DNA of 64,000 nt, from assembly GCF_020165195.1 (NCBI RefSeq), contig NZ_JAIUHR010000023.1, forward strand, positions 1 to 64,000, in the 5' to 3' direction. The notes under the pieces were generated by a model, which searched no databases, was not told the DNA's origin, and worked only from the letters and a program-made list of their open reading frames with translations. Position numbers and translations under genes: made by a program. The stretch is from Mesorhizobium sp. CA14 (GTDB lineage Bacteria; Pseudomonadota; Alphaproteobacteria; Rhizobiales; Rhizobiaceae). Positions 28,429 through 37,444 of the stretch are shown piece by piece (the stretch's first letter is position 1; every line of letters starts with the position of its first letter).

Positions 28429-28986
28429 TTACGGCTGCTTCAACTCCGTCAGGAATTTGGCGAAAGTCATCGAACCCTCCGGCCACGGGCCGAAGCCGGC
28501 ATCGTGGTTGAGATGACCGGCCTCGCCGGCATCGATGAAGAGCGATCCCCAGGCGGCGGCAATGTCCTCGGCGACCGCGAAGGCGCAAAACGGATCGTTG
28601 CGGCTGGCGATCACGATGGACGGAAAAGGCAGGGGATCGCGTGAATAAGGGCCGAAGGTCATCAGATGCCTTGGCCTGATTTCCGGATTGGAAACGTCCG
28701 GCGGCGCCACGAAAAAGGCGCCCGCGACAGGCTTCTTGAATTGCGGGATGGCCTGCACCGCGGCCGCGACGCCAAGCGAGTGCGCAACGAGAACCACCGG
28801 CCGCTCGGCCTCGTTGACGGCGTTTGCCACGCTCGCCGTCCAGTCCTCGCGTACGGGCTTCGTCCACTCCGCCTGCTCAACCCGGCGCGCGGTCGACAGT
28901 TTCGATTGCCAGCGGGACTGCCAGTGCTCGGGACCGGAATTGGTGTAGCCCGGCACGATCAGAATATCTGCGTCTTTGACTTTCAT
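28429..28986 (-). CDS. RBBP9/YdeN-type alpha/beta hydrolase
   Basis: A 185-residue small serine hydrolase of the RBBP9/YdeN group. The start motif ILIVPGYTNSGPEHWQSRW is diagnostic; the nucleophile Ser is in VAHSLG, an Asp in ASRNDPF and the His in AGHLNHDAGFG. Substrate unknown. The ATG at 28986 fits the family better than upstream codons. Confidence 0.9.
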   Translation of the reverse strand: MKVKDADILIVPGYTNSGPEHWQSRWQSKLSTARRVEQAEWTKPVREDWTASVANAVNEAERPVVLVAHSLGVAAAVQAIPQFKKPVAGAFFVAPPDVSNPEIRPRHLMTFGPYSRDPLPFPSIVIASRNDPFCAFAVAEDIAAAWGSLFIDAGEAGHLNHDAGFGPWPEGSMTFAKFLTELKQP

Positions 28987-29173
28987 CGCGCCGATGTAGC
29001 GAGCGGTCTTCTCGCCCGCAACCCTGTCGCCAATATCGGTGTGATCACAATTGTGAACAACTTGTTCGACAACTGCTGCCTTGTGTGAACGATCGCAATC
29101 GACGATTTGGAAGGAAGAAGAACTGCGGCCCGGAAAGCCCCATATTGGGAAGCGTCGCCGAACGGAGAGTTTG

Positions 29174-29986
29174 ATGAGCGAACTGCCTTTTGCCGCGACC
29201 ACCCCGGTCAGCGTGTCGCGTGTCGGGCTGAAGGCGCGCGACGCCGAGAGCCTGGCGGCCTATTACCGCGCCGTCGTCGGGCTGCAGGAACTGAGCCGCG
29301 CCGACGGCGCGATCACGCTTGGCTCCGCCAACCGGCCTCTGCTCGTGCTTGAACAGGATTCTTCGGCCAAGCCGGACGATCCACGCAGCGCCGGCCTTTT
29401 CCATACCGCTTTTCTCTTGCCGTCGCGCGCGGACCTTGGCCGCTGGATCAGCCACGCCGCAGCCAACCGCATCGGTATTGAGGGCGCTTCCGACCATCTG
29501 GTCAGCGAGGCGCTCTATCTCACCGACCCGGAAGGCAACGGCATCGAGATCTATGCCGACCGCCGCCCGCAGGACTGGAAATGGAATGGCGACCGTATCG
29601 CCATGGCGACCGAGCGGCTGAACCTGCCGGCGGTGGTGGGAAGCGTGCCGGCGGGCGATGCCGGCTGGCATGGCGCGCCGGAAAACACCATTGTCGGCCA
29701 TGTGCATTTGCGTGTCGGCCGGCCGGAAGATGCCGAAGCCTGGTGGCATGACCAGTTCGGCTTCGACACCGTCGCCAAATATGGCAGCCAGGCGGTGTTC
29801 CTGTCGTCCGGCCATTACCACCACCATATCGGCGCCAATGCCTGGCAGAGCGCCGGCGCCGGCCGCCGCGATCCGTCCCGCTCCGGCCTCGCCTGGGTCG
29901 AGATGCGCTCGGATAATGCGAAGACTGAGACGAGCAGAGAGGACCCGTGGGGCACGGTGATCAGGACCGTGCCTGGGAAGGCTTGA
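29174..29986 (+). CDS. VOC (glyoxalase/extradiol dioxygenase fold) protein
   Basis: A 270-residue protein with two glyoxalase/VOC modules (about 16-130 and 165-255), arranged like CatE catechol 2,3-dioxygenases of bacilli. Metal-type residues are H in LFHTAFLLP, E in GNGIEIYADR, H in VGHVHLRV and the HYHHHIGAN stretch. The true substrate is unknown. AGAG before the ATG at 29174 is a moderate ribosome binding site. Confidence 0.82.
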   Translation: MSELPFAATTPVSVSRVGLKARDAESLAAYYRAVVGLQELSRADGAITLGSANRPLLVLEQDSSAKPDDPRSAGLFHTAFLLPSRADLGRWISHAAANRIGIEGASDHLVSEALYLTDPEGNGIEIYADRRPQDWKWNGDRIAMATERLNLPAVVGSVPAGDAGWHGAPENTIVGHVHLRVGRPEDAEAWWHDQFGFDTVAKYGSQAVFLSSGHYHHHIGANAWQSAGAGRRDPSRSGLAWVEMRSDNAKTETSREDPWGTVIRTVPGKA

Positions 29987-30007
29987 GCAGGCGTCGGTGA
30001 CAGCGTC

Positions 30008-30165
30008 TTTCTCCCCGTCACTATACGGGGAGAAATGCCCGGCAGGGCAATGAGGGGCAGCGCCGGCGTCAGGATGTTTCACGACAGACGGGTGCGATCA
30101 CCGAAGTCGGCGCCGCACCTCATCCGCCCTTCCGGCACCTTCTCCCCGTATAGAGACGGGGCGAA
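30008..30165. repeat. Pair of intergenic hairpin repeats
   Basis: TTTCTCCCCGT..ACGGGGAGAAA followed by TGCCCGGCAGGGCAATGAGG (30008-30055), and an opposite-facing copy with TTCTCCCCGTATAGAGACGGGG at about 30139-30162. Same family as 6740-6880. It fills the gap between the VOC gene and purB. Confidence 0.7.
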
Positions 30166-30172
30166 GGAACGA

Positions 30173-31480
30173 TCAAGCTTCCCCAAACACCCGCTTGAAG
30201 ATCGTGTCGATATGCTTGGTGTGGTAGCCGAGGTCGAATTTCTCGCGGATCTCGGCTTCGGGCAGCGCCGCCGTCACGTCCTTGTCGGCGAGCAGTTCCT
30301 CAAGGAAATCGGCGCTGTGCTCCCAGACCTTCATGGCGTTGCGCTGCACCAGCCGATAGGCGTCCTCGCGTGACAGGCCGGCCTGGGTCAGTGCCAGCAG
30401 CACACGCTGCGAATGCACCAGGCCGCGGAACTTGTTGAGGTTCTTCTCCATGTTCTCGGGATAGACCAGCAGCTTGTCGACGACGCCGGTCAGGCGCGAC
30501 AGCGCGAAATCCAGCGTCACCGTCGCGTCCGGTCCGATCATGCGCTCGACCGAGGAATGCGAAATGTCGCGCTCATGCCAGAGCGCCACATCCTCCATAG
30601 CCGGCATGGCGTAGGCGCGCACCATGCGGGCGAGGCCGGTGAGATTTTCGGTCAGCACCGGGTTGCGCTTGTGCGGCATCGCCGACGAGCCCTTCTGGCC
30701 CGGCGAGAAATATTCTTCCGCTTCCAGCACCTCGGTGCGCTGCAGATGCCGGATCTCGATGGCGAGGCGTTCGACCGACGAGGCAATGACGCCCAGCGTG
30801 GCAAAGAACATAGCATGCCGGTCGCGCGGGATGACCTGGGTCGACACCGGCTCCGGCTTCAGGCCGAGCTTTGCCGCCACATGCTCTTCGACATAAGGCT
30901 CGATGTTGGCGAAGGTGCCGACCGCGCCGGAAATGGCGCAGGTGGCGATGTCTTCGCGCGCGTGCAGCAGCCGCTCGCGGCAGCGCGAGAATTCGGCATA
31001 GGCCTGCGCCAACTTGACGCCGAAGGTGGTCGGCTCGGCATGGATGCCGTGGCTGCGGCCGATGGTGACTGTGTTCTTGTGCTCGAAGGCGCGGCGCTTC
31101 AGCGCCGCAAGCAAGGCGTCGATATCGGCAAGCAGGATGTCGCTGGCGCGGGTCAATTGCACCGCAAGGCAGGTGTCGAGCACGTCCGACGAGGTCATGC
31201 CTTGGTGGATGAAGCGGGCATCCGGTCCGACGAATTCCGCAAGATGGGTCAGGAAAGCGATGACGTCATGCTTGGTGACGCGCTCGATCTCGTCGATCTT
31301 GGCGACGTCGAATTTGGCTGCGCCGCCCTTTTCCCAGATCGTCCTCGCCGCTTCCTTCGGAATGACGCCGAGCTCGGCCAGCGCATCGCAGGCATGCGCC
31401 TCGATCTCGAACCAGATGCGGAAGCGGGTTTCGGGCGACCAGATGGCGACCATTTCCGGCCGGGAATAGCGAGGGATCAT
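30173..31480 (-). CDS. purB: Adenylosuccinate lyase
   Basis: Acts twice in purine synthesis, releasing fumarate from SAICAR and from adenylosuccinate. The 435-residue protein starts MIPRYSRPEMVAIWSPETRF, has the flexible signature loop SSAMPHKRNP and the His-containing TSSDVLDTCLAVQL. It stands alone, about 3.3 kb from the purCSQ cluster. Confidence 0.98.
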   Translation of the reverse strand: MIPRYSRPEMVAIWSPETRFRIWFEIEAHACDALAELGVIPKEAARTIWEKGGAAKFDVAKIDEIERVTKHDVIAFLTHLAEFVGPDARFIHQGMTSSDVLDTCLAVQLTRASDILLADIDALLAALKRRAFEHKNTVTIGRSHGIHAEPTTFGVKLAQAYAEFSRCRERLLHAREDIATCAISGAVGTFANIEPYVEEHVAAKLGLKPEPVSTQVIPRDRHAMFFATLGVIASSVERLAIEIRHLQRTEVLEAEEYFSPGQKGSSAMPHKRNPVLTENLTGLARMVRAYAMPAMEDVALWHERDISHSSVERMIGPDATVTLDFALSRLTGVVDKLLVYPENMEKNLNKFRGLVHSQRVLLALTQAGLSREDAYRLVQRNAMKVWEHSADFLEELLADKDVTAALPEAEIREKFDLGYHTKHIDTIFKRVFGEA

Positions 31481-31740
31481 CCGTTTTCAGTCCTGCCTGG
31501 GAGAAGCGTCGGCCGCGTCCTAACAGAGCCAGGCCCAATGCTCAACGCCGCTGCCGCGCAAACCAGGTACTGACTGCGACGAGCGCTGCAAGACGGTTCG
31601 TTACCTGTCTCATCGGCGTCATGTCTATCACGCCATGGTGAACGAGACGTGCCGTGCGATGCATCCAATCCGGCGTTCATTTGTTATTGTCGGCCGTCTC
31701 GCATCCGAAAGGGCAAATCGCCATCCAGCGGAGAACCAGC

Positions 31741-31998
31741 ATGAGCACCGACATCAGCAAGATACGCGGACATATGGAAGTGATCGGCGCCGATGGCGTC
31801 CATATCGGCACCGTCGACAAGATAGAAGGTGACCGGATCAAGCTGACCAAGGCCGACAGCGGCATGGGCTCGCATAAGGGCCATCACCATTACATTTCGC
31901 TTGCCCTGGTCGCGGAAATCGATGGGCAGAAGGTATGGCTCTCCGCGAACTCCGATGTCGCCGTCAGCTTCGAGGAAGAAAAGTCTGATCCGACCTGA
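31741..31998 (+). CDS. DUF2171 protein
   Basis: An 85-residue protein with a DUF2171/PRC-barrel-like fold: IRGHMEVIGADGVHIGTVDKIEGDRIKLTKAD, a His-rich GSHKGHHHYI stretch and WLSANSDVAV. Function unknown. It starts at the ATG at 31741 after a fair GGAG-type site. The 260 nt before it, back to purB, show no gene. Confidence 0.85.
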   Translation: MSTDISKIRGHMEVIGADGVHIGTVDKIEGDRIKLTKADSGMGSHKGHHHYISLALVAEIDGQKVWLSANSDVAVSFEEEKSDPT

Positions 31999-32006
31999 TT
32001 AGCCGG

Positions 32007-33026
32007 TCAGCGCGACGACCAGACCGGGAACAGATCACCGTCGGCCGGCGTGGCGGCATGGACGCCGCGGCTGATCGCGCGCGCCATGGTCGCGCCGGCC
32101 GCCGCGAACAGGTCGATCGCGGCATCCGCGCCGAGCTCGATCCCGCTCCTGCCGGTCGCCAGCGCAAACACCAGATCGCCGTCCGCCGGCGTGTGCGTCG
32201 GCCAGATGGCGCGGGAAAAGCCGTCATGCGCCGAAATCGCCAGCCGCTTGGCCGCGGCCTTGGTCAGGACGGCATCCGTGGCAATGACGGCGATGGTGGT
32301 GCTGCCGGCTTCCCCATGCCCGCCGACGCGCCTGTCGCGATATTTCAGCAGGATATTCCTGGCGTCCTGCGGCAGGGGATCGGGATAGCCCAGGCCGCCG
32401 AACTCGTCGCCGATCTCGAAGGGCGCCGCCCAGAAATGGCGCCCGCGGCCGACCGTCACCGAGCCGGTCGGGTTGACGGCGGCGAGCGCGCCGATGGTGA
32501 CGCCGCTGTCGAGCACGGTCGAGGCGGAGCCCAGCCCGCCTTTCAGGCCGGAGGTCAGGGCGCCGGTGCCGGCGCCCGCCGTGCCGATGGCGAAATCGAC
32601 GGTTGCCGCCTGTACGGCGTCATAGCCGAATTCGCGATAGGGCGGATAACGGCCCCAATCCTTGTCGCCGCCATTGCGCAGGTCGAACAGGATCGCGGCC
32701 GGCACGATCGGCACGCGGAAGCCTCCGACCTCAACGCCGATGTTCTTTTCGCGCAGCGCCGCCTGCACGCCCGAGGCGGCGTCCAGGCCGAACGCGGAGC
32801 CGCCCGACAGAACGACGGCATGGATCGTCGCGATCGAATTCTGCGGCTCGAGCAGATCGGTCTCACGCGTGCCCGGCGCGCCGCCCAGCACCTGGACGCC
32901 GGCCACCGCGGGCTGGTCGCACAGCACCACAGTGACGCCGGATTTGAGACTGGCGTCGGCCGTATTGCCGACGCGAAGGCCGGCAACGTCGGTGATCAGA
33001 TTGCGCGGACCGGTCCGGAACATCAC
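32007..33026 (-). CDS. P1 (DmpA/NylC)-family N-terminal-nucleophile peptidase
   Basis: A 339-residue self-processing aminopeptidase/amidohydrolase of the DmpA-NylC clan (GPRNLITDVAGLRVGN start, GGSAFGLDAASGV, GLKGGLGSAS). The expected cleavage site before a Thr nucleophile is in GSTTIAVIATDA, T243 or T244; the residue before is Ser, not the Asn seen in NylC. It likely cuts D- or beta-amino acid peptides or amides. Its start overlaps the stop of the substrate-binding protein gene by ATGA. Confidence 0.88.
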   Translation of the reverse strand: MMFRTGPRNLITDVAGLRVGNTADASLKSGVTVVLCDQPAVAGVQVLGGAPGTRETDLLEPQNSIATIHAVVLSGGSAFGLDAASGVQAALREKNIGVEVGGFRVPIVPAAILFDLRNGGDKDWGRYPPYREFGYDAVQAATVDFAIGTAGAGTGALTSGLKGGLGSASTVLDSGVTIGALAAVNPTGSVTVGRGRHFWAAPFEIGDEFGGLGYPDPLPQDARNILLKYRDRRVGGHGEAGSTTIAVIATDAVLTKAAAKRLAISAHDGFSRAIWPTHTPADGDLVFALATGRSGIELGADAAIDLFAAAGATMARAISRGVHAATPADGDLFPVWSSR

Positions 33027-34114
33027 TTGTCCTCCAGCGGCACGAAATGCGTGCCGTCGAAGCGGAAGAGGCGGAACGGGTTCTGGCTGAGATCGCCCTT
33101 GTCGTCGAAGCGGATGGTGCCGATCGCAGTCGCAAAATCATGGCCGGTCAGCGCTTCGCCGATCGGCCGGCCGGAGCTTTCCGCGCCGGCCAGCGCGGCC
33201 TTGGCGACCTCGACCGCGGCATAGGCCGGAAGCGTGTACCCATCCGGCGCGATGTTCTTCGCACCAAAGGCTTGCACGATCTTGGGGTCGGCGACCTCCG
33301 ACCATTCCGGCGTCGCGATCATCAGCGTGCCGACGGCATAAGGCACATCGCCCGGCGGCGTGCGCAGGTTCTCGCCCCCGGCGAAGGTGATGCCAGCGTC
33401 GAGCTGGGCGGCGTCGCGGCCCATGATGGCGATGTCGTCGCCGTCGCCGCCGGCGAACACCTTGGTCGCGCCGGCCTTCTTCAGCCGGCCGACCAGGCCG
33501 ATCTGGTTGTCGAGCTGCGGCCGGAATGTGTCGGCGAAGACCGGCTTCAAGGCAGCCTGCTCGGCCGCGGCGCGAAAGGTCTCGGCCATCTCGCGGCCAT
33601 AGATGGTGCCGTCATCGACGATGGCGAACAGGTCGTCGCGCCAGAGCTGAATAAGCTTGGCGGTAACCGCATTGCGCTCATCGTCGCCGCGCGGGCCAAG
33701 CCGGTAGACCGGCCAGCCAGTTTTGGCGCGCCGGTCGGTCAGGCTTTCGGTGCGCACGCCGACCGTGATGACCGGGATGTTGGCATTCTTCAGAATCGGC
33801 AGCGCCGCCTCGATCGCCTCGGTGCAGAGAAAGCCCACCACGACATTGACCTTGGCGTCGACGAATTCCTTCGCCGCCGTGGCGCCCCCATCGGCGGTGC
33901 AGGCGTCGTCGGCGGCTTTCACCGTAATGCCGTTTGCCTCCGCCGCCAGGCCCGCGCCGGTTTCGACCTGCTTGCCAAGGATCGCCGACGGACCGGAAAG
34001 CGGCGCCGCAACACCGACCAGCGTCTCGGCGTCGGCGCTCGCGGCCAGCGACAGCCAGAGCAGCACGGCTGATGTCGTCGTGAGAAGACGCATTCGGGCT
34101 AAGAGATCCTCCAT
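33023..34114 (-). CDS. ABC transporter substrate-binding protein, branched-chain amino acid type
   Basis: A 363-residue periplasmic-binding protein of the LivJ/Leu-Ile-Val type (ETLVGVAAPLSGPSAILGKQ after the signal peptide; GYTLPAYAAVEVAKAAL). The signal peptide ends near ASADA (about residue 29). An ATG at 34093 is an alternative start that would give a shorter signal. No permease or ATPase gene is nearby, so it is an orphan binding protein. It overlaps the peptidase gene by 4 nt, which suggests shared substrates. Confidence 0.88.
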   Translation of the reverse strand: MEDLLARMRLLTTTSAVLLWLSLAASADAETLVGVAAPLSGPSAILGKQVETGAGLAAEANGITVKAADDACTADGGATAAKEFVDAKVNVVVGFLCTEAIEAALPILKNANIPVITVGVRTESLTDRRAKTGWPVYRLGPRGDDERNAVTAKLIQLWRDDLFAIVDDGTIYGREMAETFRAAAEQAALKPVFADTFRPQLDNQIGLVGRLKKAGATKVFAGGDGDDIAIMGRDAAQLDAGITFAGGENLRTPPGDVPYAVGTLMIATPEWSEVADPKIVQAFGAKNIAPDGYTLPAYAAVEVAKAALAGAESSGRPIGEALTGHDFATAIGTIRFDDKGDLSQNPFRLFRFDGTHFVPLEDK

Positions 34115-34147
34115 GCCGGGAATACAGTCCCGACACTATTCCAAGAA

Positions 34148-34780
34148 ATGCCTAAAGGCTGGCTAAGCGGCGCGCAACACGCGAATTTGCGGATTGCAGT
34201 CAAGCACTTCGCCCCTGCCGGGCAACTTGTGGCATGCAATATGCCGCCATATATAACGAACTGGTTTCGACAGGTGGACTATCGGGTGCTGAAGATCAAT
34301 GACATCGGGCCGCAGCATTATCGCGATGCGATGGCACATTTCGCCGGCCATGTGCATGTGGTGACGACGGATGGGCCCGGCGGCAAACGGGGCGCAACCG
34401 TGATCGCCGCCTGTTCAGTCTCGGACACGCCGCCGACGCTGCTGGTCTGCCTCAACCGCGAGAACGCCAAGAACGAAGCTTTCATCAAGAACGGCAAGTT
34501 CGCGTTGAACACGCTCGCCTCGGATCAGGAAGCCGTCTCCGTCGGCTTTTCCGGCGTCACCGGCCTGCCGGTGGAGGAGCGCTTTGCGCTGGCCGAGTGG
34601 GATGTGATCTCAACCGGCGCGCCGACCCTGAAAGGCGCCCTTGCCGTGTTCGACTGCGAGATCATCGACAGCAAGGACCTTGCCACCCACCGTGTGCTTT
34701 TTGGCAAGGTGACAGGCCTGCGCATCGGCGATAATTTGCGGCCGCTGATCTACCACAACCGCGGCTACCATTTTCTTTGA
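34148..34780 (+). CDS. Flavin reductase-like FMN-binding protein
   Basis: A flavin-reductase-domain protein (HpaC/DIM6/NTAB type): AMAHFAGHVHVVTTDGPGGKRGATVIAACSVSDTPP, then VCLNRENAKNEAF. It could supply reduced FMN to a monooxygenase. 210 residues if the ATG at 34148 is used; starts at 34241 (ATG) or 34275 (GTG, near DYRVLKIND) would give a length closer to the family and are quite possible. It lies 30 nt before the MoxR gene and may lead the cox-type accessory operon. Confidence 0.85.
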   Translation: MPKGWLSGAQHANLRIAVKHFAPAGQLVACNMPPYITNWFRQVDYRVLKINDIGPQHYRDAMAHFAGHVHVVTTDGPGGKRGATVIAACSVSDTPPTLLVCLNRENAKNEAFIKNGKFALNTLASDQEAVSVGFSGVTGLPVEERFALAEWDVISTGAPTLKGALAVFDCEIIDSKDLATHRVLFGKVTGLRIGDNLRPLIYHNRGYHFL

Positions 34781-34809
34781 AACGGGCGGGCGGAATCCAC
34801 GGAGACAAG

Positions 34810-35733
34810 ATGACCGCGCCGCGCCCCGCGCCGAAAACGATCGACGAAACGCTCGATCTGTTGACCGGTGCGGACTATGTCGCGGACCGCTCGCTGGCGA
34901 CGGTGCTGTTTTTGTCGCTGCGCATGAAGCGGCCCTTGTTCCTCGAAGGCGAGGCGGGTGTAGGCAAGACCGAGATCGCCAAGGTGCTGGCCGGCGCGCT
35001 CGGCCGCCGGCTGATCCGCCTGCAGTGCTATGAAGGGCTCGACGTCTCCTCGGCCGTCTACGAGTGGAATTACGCCGCCCAGATGATCGAAATCCGCATG
35101 GAGGAGGCGGCGGGCAAGGTCGTGCGCTCCGACATGGAGCGCAACGTATTTTCCGAAAAATACCTGATCCGCCGTCCGGTGCTCGATGCGCTGACCGGCA
35201 AGGCTGGCGCGGCGCCGGTGTTCCTGATCGACGAGCTCGACCGCACCGACGAAGCTTTCGAGGCGTTCCTGCTCGAGATCCTGTCGGACTTCCAGGTGAC
35301 CGTCCCGGAACTGGGCACCATCAAGGCGGAAGAGCCGCCGATCGTCATCATCACCACCAACCGCACACGCGAGATCCACGACGCGCTGAAGCGTCGCTGC
35401 CTCTATCATTGGGTCGACTACCCGAACGCCGAGCGCGAGCTGGAGATCGTGCGCCGCAAGGTGCCGCAGGCGAACCGCCGGCTGTCGGCGGAGGTCGTGT
35501 CCTTCATCCAGAAGCTGCGCCAGGTCGAGCTGTTCAAGGCGCCCGGCGTCGCCGAAACCATCGACTGGGCCGGCGCGCTGACAGAACTCGACAAGATGGC
35601 GCTCGATCCGGAGACCGTGTCGGACACGATCGGCGTGCTTTTGAAATACCAGGACGACATCGCCCGTATCGGCGAAGGCGAGGGCCGGCGCATCCTCAAC
35701 GAGGTGAAGGCCGAGCTTTCGGCCGCGGAGTAG
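34810..35733 (+). CDS. coxD: MoxR-family AAA+ ATPase, CoxD-like
   Basis: A 307-residue MoxR-type AAA+ ATPase. Walker A GEAGVGKT is at 47-54; Walker B is in VFLIDELDRTD; ITTNRTREIHDALKRRC holds sensor 1 and the Arg finger region. CoxD helps mature Mo-Cu CO dehydrogenase and related hydroxylases and works with the VWA protein CoxE, which follows 5 nt later. The ATG at 34810 is preferred. The symbol reflects similarity only. Confidence 0.88.
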   Translation: MTAPRPAPKTIDETLDLLTGADYVADRSLATVLFLSLRMKRPLFLEGEAGVGKTEIAKVLAGALGRRLIRLQCYEGLDVSSAVYEWNYAAQMIEIRMEEAAGKVVRSDMERNVFSEKYLIRRPVLDALTGKAGAAPVFLIDELDRTDEAFEAFLLEILSDFQVTVPELGTIKAEEPPIVIITTNRTREIHDALKRRCLYHWVDYPNAERELEIVRRKVPQANRRLSAEVVSFIQKLRQVELFKAPGVAETIDWAGALTELDKMALDPETVSDTIGVLLKYQDDIARIGEGEGRRILNEVKAELSAAE

Positions 35734-35738
35734 ACGCG

Positions 35739-36989
35739 ATGCCGTCGCCGCGTCCGGAACCCAAAGAGGCGCTCGCCGATGGGCGCATCGCCGACAACAT
35801 CGTCTATTTCGCGCGGGCGCTGCGCAAGTCCGGCATGCGAGTCGGCCCGGCCTCGGTCAAGGACGCCATCGAGGCGGTGCTTGCCGCCGGCATCGGCTCG
35901 CGCGACGATTTCTACTGGACGCTGCATGCGGTGCTCGTCTCGCGGCACGAAGATCACCCTGTCTTCGACGAGGCCTTCCGCCTGTTCTGGAAATCGCGCG
36001 AGCTGATCGAGAAGCTGCTGGCGATGTTCTCACCGGTCGCGCCGGACAACGCTGAAAAGCAGAAGCCGCGGGCGGCCGAGAACCGCGTCAGCCAGGCGAT
36101 GTTCGAGGCCCATCGGAAGAACCAGCCTGCGCGCGAAGTGCCGGAGATCGAGGTCGATGCACGGCTCACCTTTTCCGGCAACGAGGTGCTGCGCGGCAAG
36201 GATTTTGCTCAGATGGACGCCGGCGAGATGGCCGAGGCCAAAAAGGCGATCGCGGCCTTGCGGCTGCCCTTCGATCTCGTCCGCACGCGGCGCTTCAGGG
36301 CGGACGCGCAGGGGGGGCGCATCGATCCGCGCGCAATGATGCGCTCGGCCGCGCGCACCGGCGGCGAGCTTATCCTGCCGAAATTCCGGTCTCCGCGCGA
36401 AGTGCATCCACCGCTGGTGGTGCTAGCCGACATTTCCGGCTCGATGAGCCAATATACCCCCATCTTTCTGCATTTCCTGCACGCCCTGACGGAGAAGCGC
36501 CGGCGCGTGCATGCCTTCGTCTTCGGCACGCGGCTGACCAACCTGACCCGCCAGATGCGCCATCGCGATCCGGACGAGGCGCTCACCGAATGCTCGGCGG
36601 CGGTGAAGGACTGGTCGGGCGGCACCCGCATCGGCGATACGCTCGCCGAGTTCAACCGGCTGTGGTCGCGCCGCGTGCTGGGGCAGGGCGCTGTGGTGCT
36701 TCTCATCACCGACGGGCTGGAGCGCGACGACGTCGCCGGCCTTTCGCAGGAGATGGAGCGGTTGCACAAATCCTGCCGGCGGCTGATCTGGCTCAATCCG
36801 CTGTTGCGCTTCGATGGTTTTGAGGCCCGCGCCCGTGGCGTGAAAGCGATGCTGCCCTATGTCGACGAGTTCCGGGCAGTGCACAATCTCGACGCGCTGG
36901 CCGATCTTTGCGCCTCGCTCGACCAGCGGCCGGCGGCTTCGGTCGACCCGCGCCGTTGGCAGCAAGCTGGCGGGAGGCGTGCCGCATAG
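35739..36989 (+). CDS. coxE: VWA-domain protein, CoxE-like
   Basis: A 416-residue protein with a C-terminal von Willebrand A domain carrying the MIDAS motif DISGSMS and the ITDGLERDD loop. The N-terminal half is the CoxE region (NIVYFARALRKSGMRVGP). CoxE pairs with the AAA+ protein CoxD to mature molybdenum hydroxylases. It starts 5 nt after coxD. Three small hairpins lie in the 111-nt gap to the next gene. Confidence 0.88.
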   Translation: MPSPRPEPKEALADGRIADNIVYFARALRKSGMRVGPASVKDAIEAVLAAGIGSRDDFYWTLHAVLVSRHEDHPVFDEAFRLFWKSRELIEKLLAMFSPVAPDNAEKQKPRAAENRVSQAMFEAHRKNQPAREVPEIEVDARLTFSGNEVLRGKDFAQMDAGEMAEAKKAIAALRLPFDLVRTRRFRADAQGGRIDPRAMMRSAARTGGELILPKFRSPREVHPPLVVLADISGSMSQYTPIFLHFLHALTEKRRRVHAFVFGTRLTNLTRQMRHRDPDEALTECSAAVKDWSGGTRIGDTLAEFNRLWSRRVLGQGAVVLLITDGLERDDVAGLSQEMERLHKSCRRLIWLNPLLRFDGFEARARGVKAMLPYVDEFRAVHNLDALADLCASLDQRPAASVDPRRWQQAGGRRAA

Positions 36990-37016
36990 CCATATGTTTT
37001 GCAGCCATATATTTCT

Positions 37017-37073
37017 GGGGGATGGCCCCCGAGGGAAACGAAAGTTTCTCATAGGGAAAACTGAAGTTTCCCT
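37017..37073 (+). promoter_or_regulatory. Triple-hairpin intercistronic region
   Basis: GGGGG/CCCCC (37017-37021, 37026-37030), GAAAC/GTTTC (37035-37039, 37044-37048) and AGGGAAA/TTTCCCT (37053-37059, 37067-37073) follow one another between coxE and the first xdhC gene. A direct repeat AGCCATAT occurs just before, at 36988 and 37003. It may set message stability or partial termination inside the operon. Confidence 0.4.
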
Positions 37074-37100
37074 GGAAAAACAGCTTTGTGAGAAGCGACG

Positions 37101-37439
37101 ATGGATGAGAGCATTTATCTCGATGAGGCCCGCGACCCCCTGATCATCGCGGAAGGTTGGATGAAGGACGGCAAGGATGTCGCCATCGCGACCGTGGTCG
37201 AGACCTGGGGTTCGGCGCCACGTCCGGTCGGCAGCCATCTGGTCATCGACGCCGAGGGCAACTTCCATGGTTCGGTCTCCGGCGGCTGCGTGGAGGGCGC
37301 CGTGGTGACGGAGGCGATGGACGTCATCGGCTCGGGCAAGGCCAGGATGCTGGAGTTCGGCGTCGCGGACGAAACCGCCTGGCAGGTGGGCCTCTCCTGC
37401 GGCGGCCGCATCAAGGTTTATGTCGAAAGGCTGGGCTGA
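37101..37439 (+). CDS. XdhC/CoxI N-terminal domain protein
   Basis: A 112-residue stand-alone XdhC_CoxI domain (VVETWGSAPRPVGSHLVI, SVSGGCVEGAVVTEA, GLSCGGRIKVYVERLG). XdhC-type proteins hold or sulfurate the molybdenum cofactor for xanthine dehydrogenase-like enzymes; the Cys residues in GGCVEG and SCGG are typical. In many organisms this domain is fused to a Rossmann domain, which here is the next gene, 5 nt downstream. Confidence 0.9.
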   Translation: MDESIYLDEARDPLIIAEGWMKDGKDVAIATVVETWGSAPRPVGSHLVIDAEGNFHGSVSGGCVEGAVVTEAMDVIGSGKARMLEFGVADETAWQVGLSCGGRIKVYVERLG

Positions 37440-37444
37440 CCACC

